Translations under genes and position numbers: made by a program
Shown: positions 32,161-37,000 of the stretch, one piece after another
How positions within the stretch are numbered: position 1 is the stretch's first letter
How the letters are laid out: each line of letters starts with the position of its first letter
The notes under the pieces: model-generated
The model's input: the letters and a program-made list of their open reading frames with translations, nothing else
Databases searched by the model: none
Told to the model about the DNA's origin: nothing
NCBI GenBank assembly: GCA_023701385.1
Contig: JAMPXC010000030.1
Coordinates: 1 to 37,000 of the forward strand
Source: Pseudobdellovibrio sp.
GTDB taxonomy: Bacteria; Bdellovibrionota; Bdellovibrionia; Bdellovibrionales; Bdellovibrionaceae
DNA: 37,000 nt
Direction of reading: 5' to 3'

Positions 32161-32182
32161 TCAAGTCTGTCTAGAAACTTGA
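32161..32182. promoter_or_regulatory. Inverted repeat TCAAGT-N10-ACTTGA, candidate operator
   Basis: Six-base arms (32161-32166 and 32177-32182) separated by ten bases, about one helical turn between half-site centres plus six, located 41 bases before the activator ATG. The spacer contains GTCTAG. This is the geometry of a dimeric regulator site; autoregulation by the adjacent activator is possible but unproved. Confidence 0.4.
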
Positions 32183-32222
32183 CGATAAAAGATTATACAA
32201 AAAAGACAACAAGAGGTGTCGT

Positions 32223-33776
32223 ATGATTAATTGGAATGAGTTTGAACATATTCACGTGATCAAAAAATTAAAACACGTTCTCCAAGCATGGTGGAATGTT
32301 GATACAGTTTTTACTGATGAACGCGGACAAATCAAAGGTTTAGATGAAAAATTAACTTTTGCAAATCCTGCAGTTAATTATTTAATTCATAAAGATGCCA
32401 CCCAAGCAAGCCTTGCTGATTTAGTATCACAATCAATTAATGACTTACGCCAATCAAACAATGCTTTTGCTTTCAAAAAATGGGATGCAGCAGGTTTTGA
32501 TGTTTGCGTATTTCCAATCGTGATCGAAAACGATTTCGTAGGTACTGTTGTAGCAATGGGTTTCTTCAAAGAAGAAAATACAGCTCACAGAATTTCTGAA
32601 ATTCGCGATCGTTTAGCAGCTTACGGTTGTTCTGCTGAATTAATTGAAAAATCATTATCTAAATTCCAATACCTTGACGAAGTTAACCGTACTCACTTCA
32701 CTGAACTAGTTGAGTTAGTAGCGCAAGAGATCGTTACACTTCACGTTGAGATCGCTTCACGCGAATCAAAAATCAGCCAATTAAACTCTGAATTAGGTAA
32801 CCGTTTTAAATACGACAACATGATCGGTAAATCTAAACCGATGCAATCGTTATACGCTTTACTTGATAAAATTAAATTTGCTGATTCAACAGTAATGATT
32901 CAGGGTGAAAACGGTACTGGTAAAGAGTTAATTGCTAAATCAATTCACTACAACTCTAACCGTAAAGGTAACAGCTTTGTTATTCAAAACTGTTCAGCGT
33001 TCAATGACAACTTATTAGAATCAGAATTATTCGGTCACGTAAAAGGATCGTTCACTGGCGCTTTAAAAGACAAAAAAGGTCTTTTTGAAATCGCCGATAA
33101 AGGAACATTCTTCTTAGACGAGATCGGTGATACTTCACCACAAATGCAAGTAAAGCTTCTTCGCGTGTTGCAAGAAGGAACTTTTACTCCGGTAGGTTCT
33201 ACGGAGATGAAAAAAGTTGATGTGCGTATCGTTGCCGCTACGAACAGAAACTTACGTGAAATGGTTGAACAAGGCACATTCCGTGAAGACTTGTACTACC
33301 GTTTAAATGTTATCAATATTCGTGTTCCGCCATTACGTGAGCGTAAAGAAGATATTCCAGTATTAGTGGATTTTTTCTTAGGTAAAGTTGCTGAACAATC
33401 TGCTAAACCTAAAAAACAATTAATGGGTCGTGCCGTTGAAAAACTATATGACTACGCTTGGCCAGGTAACGTGCGTGAGCTACAAAATGAAATCGAAAGA
33501 TTATGCGTTTTAGCTGGCGACGAAGGCAAAGTTGGTCATGAAATTTTATCTCCGAAAATCTTAGAAATCGGCGAAAAAGCCAAAGTTCAAGGTTCTCGTT
33601 TACAAGGTAAACTAAAAGATGCTTTAGAAGATCTAGAGCGCGAAATGATCAAAGAAGGCTTACGCCGCACTGGTTGGAATAAGTCTAAATTAGCTAAAGA
33701 GCTTGGTATTTCACGTGCCGGTCTTATCATGAAAGTTGAAAAATACGGTCTTGATAAACGTAAAATTGCTCGCTAG
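32223..33776 (+). CDS. Sigma54-dependent transcriptional activator with N-terminal PocR-like sensory domain
   Basis: Bacterial enhancer-binding protein that hydrolyses ATP to open sigma54 promoters. 517 residues. Residues about 1-175 look like a PocR/GAF-type ligand-sensing module (no phospho-acceptor receiver), then a short coiled coil (IASRESKISQLNSEL). The AAA+ core has Walker A GENGTGKE (from residue 228), sigma54-contact loop GSFTGA (275-280, the known Ser variant of GAFTGA), Walker B FFLDEIGD (about 296-303), sensor I AATNRNLREM and arginine-finger region FREDLYYRLNV. A Fis-type helix-turn-helix closes the protein (about 470-512, NKSKLAKELGISRAGLI). The Shine-Dalgarno is AAGAGGTG. A clear terminator follows at 33827, so it is probably monocistronic. 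Confidence 0.92.
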   Translation: MINWNEFEHIHVIKKLKHVLQAWWNVDTVFTDERGQIKGLDEKLTFANPAVNYLIHKDATQASLADLVSQSINDLRQSNNAFAFKKWDAAGFDVCVFPIVIENDFVGTVVAMGFFKEENTAHRISEIRDRLAAYGCSAELIEKSLSKFQYLDEVNRTHFTELVELVAQEIVTLHVEIASRESKISQLNSELGNRFKYDNMIGKSKPMQSLYALLDKIKFADSTVMIQGENGTGKELIAKSIHYNSNRKGNSFVIQNCSAFNDNLLESELFGHVKGSFTGALKDKKGLFEIADKGTFFLDEIGDTSPQMQVKLLRVLQEGTFTPVGSTEMKKVDVRIVAATNRNLREMVEQGTFREDLYYRLNVINIRVPPLRERKEDIPVLVDFFLGKVAEQSAKPKKQLMGRAVEKLYDYAWPGNVRELQNEIERLCVLAGDEGKVGHEILSPKILEIGEKAKVQGSRLQGKLKDALEDLEREMIKEGLRRTGWNKSKLAKELGISRAGLIMKVEKYGLDKRKIAR

Positions 33777-33788
33777 CCTTCGGCTAGA
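33774..33788 (+). repeat. Short hairpin at the activator stop codon
   Basis: CTAGCC and GGCTAG flank the triloop TTC, a perfect 6-bp stem that includes the TAG stop. No U tract follows. The strong terminator lies 40 bases downstream. Confidence 0.5.
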
Positions 33789-33826
33789 CGCGCGTTAGTC
33801 CTCTCTACACATAGAGAAATAAATTC

Positions 33827-33858
33827 AACCTGAGGCTTAAAAACCTCAGGTTTTTTTT
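33827..33858 (+). terminator. Rho-independent terminator of the sigma54 activator gene
   Basis: AACCTGAGG (33827-33835) and CCTCAGGTT (33844-33852) form a 9-bp stem with an 8-base loop, followed by a run of T to 33858. It isolates the activator gene from the downstream salvage genes. Confidence 0.92.
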
Positions 33859-33979
33859 CGTCTAAAGTTTTGTCACATCCTTTTTTCACTGCCCTTTTCT
33901 CCTCTGAAAACAGGCATTTACCCCTAGAGTGAAGACTCTCTATCAACGCAGTAGTCAGCATGCCAAACAGAACAATTTT

Positions 33980-33996
33980 CGGCACAAGACTTGTAT
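33980..33996 (+). promoter_or_regulatory. Candidate sigma54 (-24/-12) promoter upstream of the degenerate AAA+/amgK/murU genes
   Basis: The stretch reads CGGCACAAGACTTGTA. It keeps the invariant GG of the -24 element (33981-33982), CAC after it, and the TTG of the -12 element, with exactly ten bases between GG and the -12 dinucleotide. That dinucleotide is GT (33993-33994) instead of GC. Predicted start is about 34006, before the GGGGG ribosome-binding site. It lies 200 bases downstream of an enhancer-binding-protein gene. The same bases also form an ACAAG-A-CTTGT inverted repeat, so an operator is an alternative reading. Confidence 0.4.
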
Positions 33997-34028
33997 AGTT
34001 CCTATAACAGAACGCTATGGGGGTTTAT

Positions 34029-34868
34029 ATGATGAAGGACGTTGTTGAAAATGCAGTTTGGGCAAAAACACAAGCTTTAATCCAAGATAAATATGGAAAA
34101 AGAATTGCGTTTAAAACTATCGATTTAACGAATTCAGCTATGCCATCTTTTTTAGAAGGTGATGATCTGATCGTGCCGCTAAATACTAAACCCGTTTACT
34201 TAGGTGAAGTGATCGTTAACCGTGGTTCTTTATTATCAACGCAACAACGTGAAGAAGTGATTGATTTAATCCGCTTCTTAGTTGAACCACATGTTTACAA
34301 TAAACATTTAAAATTAAAAGAAGAAATCGAAGCTTACAAGCGCCAAATGGCCGCTGAAGCTGTAGAAAACGAAGATTCAAATGTTCTTTCTTTATTTAAT
34401 GATGAAGACACTGAAGAGCTTTCTTTAGTTAAATTAATTAATTCTGTGATTCATTTACGTTCAGCTAATGCCATGACTCGTAAAAAAGTGGCTTTAAAAA
34501 TCCATGATATGGCTGAACAAAATCTATTTGTTTCTTTCAGCGATATCGCCCGCCAAATGCATTCTGTTGAAGAATTTAAATCTTTTGATAAAACGACTGT
34601 GTTCGTTGAAGATATCAGCCAATTGAACGACCAAGAGTTAGGGTTACTTAACGCTGCTTGTGCTCTTAAAGTAGAAGGTCTAGTTTTTATTATCGGCAGC
34701 AACTTAGCTGATAAACAAATCGATGCGTTAAGTATGTCTCGCGAATTAAAAGCTGATATGAACGCGATTTTATTCGATATCGACCGTTTACCATTTGCGC
34801 AACAAACGAGTACTGACGTTTTAGAACTTCTGTTCTTTTCTAGTAGTAACTCGAACATACAAAACTAA
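34029..34868 (+). CDS. GAF-like plus degenerate AAA+ protein, probable inactive relative of sigma54 activators
   Basis: 279 residues from ATG 34029; the frame opens at ATG 34017, but GGGGG (34019-34023) serves 34029 or 34032. Residues about 25-90 look GAF-like (LIVPLNTKPVYLGEVIVNRG, then an amphipathic helix), followed by an acidic linker. From about 130 the order of blocks follows a sigma54-activator AAA+ core. TRKKVALKIHDMAEQ lies where GTGKELIAKSIH would be, TTVFVEDISQLNDQELGLL where GTFFLDEIGD...KLLRVL would be, and LVFIIGSNLADKQIDALS with AILFDIDRLPFAQ where VRIVAATNRNL...VPPLRER would be. Walker A glycines and the GAFTGA loop are missing, and there is no helix-turn-helix. It should not hydrolyse ATP or contact sigma54. 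A regulatory partner of the upstream activator is inference. Confidence 0.65.
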   Translation: MMKDVVENAVWAKTQALIQDKYGKRIAFKTIDLTNSAMPSFLEGDDLIVPLNTKPVYLGEVIVNRGSLLSTQQREEVIDLIRFLVEPHVYNKHLKLKEEIEAYKRQMAAEAVENEDSNVLSLFNDEDTEELSLVKLINSVIHLRSANAMTRKKVALKIHDMAEQNLFVSFSDIARQMHSVEEFKSFDKTTVFVEDISQLNDQELGLLNAACALKVEGLVFIIGSNLADKQIDALSMSRELKADMNAILFDIDRLPFAQQTSTDVLELLFFSSSNSNIQN

Positions 34869-34903
34869 TTGATCGATATTGCGGATCATGCCAGCATTAA
34901 GGG

Positions 34904-35914
34904 ATGACCGCACAAATCGATCAGTTTCTAAAAGACTATTTTAAAAACTCTTTATACAAAGTTTACCAACTTGCGGGCGATGCTTCAGCCCGTAAGTATT
35001 ATCGTGTTATCTACGAACAAGACACTTACGTGTTAATGTCTTGGGAACCTTTCGATCCAGATAAATACCCCTTCATCAGTGTTCTTCGCCATTTTGAAGC
35101 TGCTGGCGTTAATGTTCCTAAAATTAAAAAAATCGGTGCCGAAGTTGGAATGCTTCTTTTAGAAGACTTAGGTGATTTAACTTTAGAAAGAAAATTCTGG
35201 GAATCAGCTAATCAAGAACTTTCATGGGATTTCTACCAAAAGTCTTTAGACGAAATTATTAAAATTCACACGACCGCGACAAAACTTGATAAACCGACAA
35301 TTGCCAAAGAAATCATGTTCGACACGGCTAAATTCTTATGGGAATTAAATTATGCCCGCGAACATCTCATTGAAGGTGTTTTAAAGTTTCAATTAAAAGA
35401 TAAAGTAGCTGCTGAGCTTCAAAAAACTTTTACTGATATCGCTGAACGTTTACATAGCGAACCTAAAGTTATCTGCCACCGCGATTATCACTCACGCAAT
35501 TTGATGATCAAGCTTGATCAAGTTTATGTGATTGATTTTCAGGATGCCCGCTTAGGACCAATTCAGTACGACTTAGTTAGCTTACTTAAAGATTCATACG
35601 TTGATATTAACGACGAATACGCAGAGAAAATGTTAAACTACTATTTCGACAACACTTCGTTCATGCAAGATCGCAATATGTCACGTGAGCAGTTTAACGT
35701 GATTTACGAATTACAATCGGTACAACGTTGTTTTAAAGCTTGCGGTAGCTTTGCAAGCTTTATGAACGCCCGTCAGGATCGCCGTTATTTAAAATACTTA
35801 AATGGCACTTTAAAACGCGTGATGAAATCACTTTCACAGTTTCCTGAGTATAAAGTTTTACTTGATGTCTTAATTGATGCCGGAGCGTTTGATAAAAACT
35901 ATGAGCGACTCTAA
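34904..35914 (+). CDS. amgK: MurNAc/GlcNAc anomeric kinase AmgK-like (aminoglycoside phosphotransferase fold)
   Basis: Phosphorylates the anomeric hydroxyl of N-acetylmuramate (and GlcNAc) in the MurNAc salvage route that bypasses de novo UDP-MurNAc synthesis. 336 residues, as in AmgK. It has the APH fold: GDASARKYYRV (nucleotide loop region), MLLLEDLGDLTLE, catalytic HRDYHSRNLM (H192, D194, N199) and metal-binding DFQDARLGPIQYDLVSLL (D211). AmgK family members share the DFQDA.YGP..YDL.SLL.D.Y pattern. The adjacent murU-like gene overlaps its 3' end, the same pairing as in Pseudomonas. The ATG has AAGGG directly adjacent, which is poorly spaced. It follows the degenerate AAA+ gene by 35 bases. 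Confidence 0.88.
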   Translation: MTAQIDQFLKDYFKNSLYKVYQLAGDASARKYYRVIYEQDTYVLMSWEPFDPDKYPFISVLRHFEAAGVNVPKIKKIGAEVGMLLLEDLGDLTLERKFWESANQELSWDFYQKSLDEIIKIHTTATKLDKPTIAKEIMFDTAKFLWELNYAREHLIEGVLKFQLKDKVAAELQKTFTDIAERLHSEPKVICHRDYHSRNLMIKLDQVYVIDFQDARLGPIQYDLVSLLKDSYVDINDEYAEKMLNYYFDNTSFMQDRNMSREQFNVIYELQSVQRCFKACGSFASFMNARQDRRYLKYLNGTLKRVMKSLSQFPEYKVLLDVLIDAGAFDKNYERL

Positions 35915-36713
35915 GGTTAATGTTCTTTTATTTGCCGCAGGTCTTGGAACCCGCTTAAGACCTGCCACTCTGGAAAATCCAAAACCTGTGATTCCCCTAT
36001 TTGGTATTCCGATGGGTTACTATTTGCTTCCGTATATTATTGAAATGCCTGTGGAAAAGTTTGTGGTAAACACATTTTACTTACCTGAAAAAATTCATGA
36101 ATGTTATGATCGCCTACGCCACGGTATCAAATTTTCTGATGAAAAGGATTTTATCAAAGGCAGTGGCGGTGGTTTAAAACAAGCCGAGCCTATTCTAGGA
36201 AACAAACTTCCGATTTTAGCTGGCAATGCTGACGAAGTCTTTTTCACAAGCGATTCACAGTTTTTAAAGCGTGCTTTAGAAAAGCATAATTCAGAAAACG
36301 CATTAGCCACTCTTATAGTAATGAATCACCCCGAAGCCGGCAAAAAATTCGGCGGTATCTGGACAGAATCACATAGTAGCACAAAAGTTATTTCGATCGG
36401 CAAAGAAACGCCGAATGAACAAGCGCGCCCTTGGCATTTTATTGGGCTTCAGATTTTATCACCTGAAGTTTTTTCGATGATTGAAACGGGAAAAGAATTA
36501 AATATTTTCTACGATGTATTAATTAATAAATTACCTTCACATAAAGTTCAGATTTTTCCGGTTGAAATGGACTGGTATGAACTGGGTAATTTAAATGATT
36601 ATCAAGAGGCTAAAAAAGAAATCGCCGCGCAAAAAGAATCAAATCCGGTTTATAAAAAACATTTCACTAAGCTGAATGCGTTACCGCAATCAAAGCTCAG
36701 TGATTTGGCCTAA
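35901..36713 (+). CDS. murU: MurNAc-1-phosphate uridylyltransferase MurU-like (nucleotidyltransferase)
   Basis: Transfers UMP to MurNAc-1-phosphate, giving UDP-MurNAc directly. The nucleotidyltransferase signature VLLFAAGLGTRLRP (8-21) with NPKPVIP is followed by GSGGGLKQAEPIL, the sugar/metal region NADEVFFTSD (normally GD.), FGGIW, WHFIGLQILSPEVF and DWYELGNLNDYQEAKK. 270 residues from ATG 35901 against about 223 in Pseudomonas MurU; a C-terminal extension accounts for part. The frame opens 27 bases earlier at TTG, but ATG 35901 places the Rossmann strand at the N-terminus and overlaps the amgK stop by 14 bases. It converges with anmK, overlapping 24 bases. Pairing with amgK supports MurU over a generic sugar uridylyltransferase. 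Confidence 0.85.
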   Translation: MSDSKVNVLLFAAGLGTRLRPATLENPKPVIPLFGIPMGYYLLPYIIEMPVEKFVVNTFYLPEKIHECYDRLRHGIKFSDEKDFIKGSGGGLKQAEPILGNKLPILAGNADEVFFTSDSQFLKRALEKHNSENALATLIVMNHPEAGKKFGGIWTESHSSTKVISIGKETPNEQARPWHFIGLQILSPEVFSMIETGKELNIFYDVLINKLPSHKVQIFPVEMDWYELGNLNDYQEAKKEIAAQKESNPVYKKHFTKLNALPQSKLSDLA

Positions 36714-37000
36714 GATTACTTTTTTCTTAGCGTTTGTGGCTTTTGGTAAGTTAGCTGGAATTTTCCAAACACAGCACGCTGCTAAAAGCGCAAAAGCTGC
36801 GCCTTCAATACTTTGAGTCGGCCAACCGTGGTCTTCAACTGTGCTGATTTTAATACTTTCTAATTCTTCATCAATACGCTTAATTAAGAACTTATTTTTA
36901 GCTCCACCACCACAGAACACAACTTCATGCGGCTGTGGTTTACAAAACTGAATGTAAGACTTAGCAATTGATTGCACTGTAAATTCAGTCAACGTAGCTA
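36690..37000 (-). CDS. anmK: Anhydro-N-acetylmuramic acid kinase AnmK-like, C-terminal part (partial)
   Basis: The frame is open from the right edge of the window (no start codon seen) to the stop at 36690, about 103 residues. The pattern is that of the AnmK C-terminus: HEVVFCGGGAKNKFLIKRI (nucleotide-binding GGGA.N..L), WPTQSIEGAAFALLA (equivalent of 'D..EA.AFA.LA') and a final PANLPKATNAKKKVILGQI, matching GNLPSVTGA...VLG.I. AnmK cleaves and phosphorylates 1,6-anhydro-MurNAc from recycled muropeptides, giving MurNAc-6-phosphate. It converges on murU with 24 bases of overlap. The catalytic Asp of the N-terminal half is outside the window. Confidence 0.82.
   Translation of the reverse strand, partial: ATLTEFTVQSIAKSYIQFCKPQPHEVVFCGGGAKNKFLIKRIDEELESIKISTVEDHGWPTQSIEGAAFALLAACCVWKIPANLPKATNAKKKVILGQITEL

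Noticed and set aside
32111-32200. Sigma28-type or sigma70 promoter in front of the sigma54 activator (AAAAGTTT...GCCGCTAT; TTGACG...TATACA)
   Set aside because: Spacings are wrong (15 instead of 11 bases for the first, 9 instead of 17 for the second), so I did not call a promoter there.
33773-33985. 70-codon minus-strand frame with an internal GTG start after GAGGAGA
   Set aside because: It runs straight through the strong terminator of the activator gene (33827-33858), its composition is unlike a structured protein, and it lacks any recognisable motif.
1-37000. Mobile elements, CRISPR arrays, phage genes or a restriction/defence island
   Set aside because: No transposase, integrase, repeat-spacer pattern, phage structural gene or compositional break was seen; the SNF2 protein alone is not enough to call a defence system.

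Overview
The window is a compact, AT-rich, Gram-negative chromosomal segment. I see no phage, insertion sequence, CRISPR array, rRNA or intact tRNA. Several things together suggest a predatory or Bdellovibrio-like member of the Bdellovibrionota: AT-leaning codon use (many TTA, AAA and GAA codons), BamD and beta-barrel proteins, an arginine/ornithine succinyltransferase-type operon, AmgK/MurU wall recycling, and many lineage-restricted secreted proteins. This placement is an inference from gene content; there is no marker RNA in the window.

Layout. 1-1020: tail of an NAD-dependent epimerase-like gene, then a monofunctional GT51 transglycosylase. 1017-2681 (minus): an ABC-2 permease/ATPase pair. 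2682-3056: an intergenic region holding a probable 36-codon membrane peptide, a tRNA-Thr-like fragment and two hairpins. 3057-6000 (minus): typA and a dusB-like gene. 6111-11515 (plus): a small secreted HExxH protein, a very large SNF2-family ATPase and a beta-barrel protein. 11512-12624: a nitroreductase-like gene (minus) and a small membrane protein (plus). 12632-19834 (minus): a tight six-gene operon, in transcription order class III aminotransferase, M20 hydrolase, astA, astD, mltG and a membrane-anchored protein. 19936-22815 (plus): a BatE-like TPR/SH3 protein, then bamD, a TPR protein and hpt. 22842-22919 (minus): a second tiny hydrophobic peptide. 23163-32094 (plus): a Cys-containing secreted coiled-coil protein, PBP1A, uvrA and an MsbA-type exporter. 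32223-36713 (plus): a sigma54-dependent activator, a GAF-like plus degenerate AAA+ protein, amgK and murU. 36690-37000 (minus): the C-terminal part of anmK, running off the window.

Cell-wall metabolism is the common thread. The window encodes GT51 polymerases (MtgA-like, PBP1A), a chain-terminating lytic transglycosylase (MltG) and three sugar-salvage enzymes (AnmK, AmgK, MurU). The right end is the most interesting part. An intact sigma54 activator is followed by what looks like a catalytically dead relative without Walker A or the sigma54-contact loop. A near-consensus -24/-12 promoter lies just in front of that relative, and the MurNAc salvage genes follow directly. Other recurring patterns are overlapping stop/start codons with TTG starts in the succinyltransferase operon, several promoters whose -10 box sits 7-8 nt before the ATG (predicting leaderless mRNAs), and GTCTAG-type palindromic words in intergenic regions.
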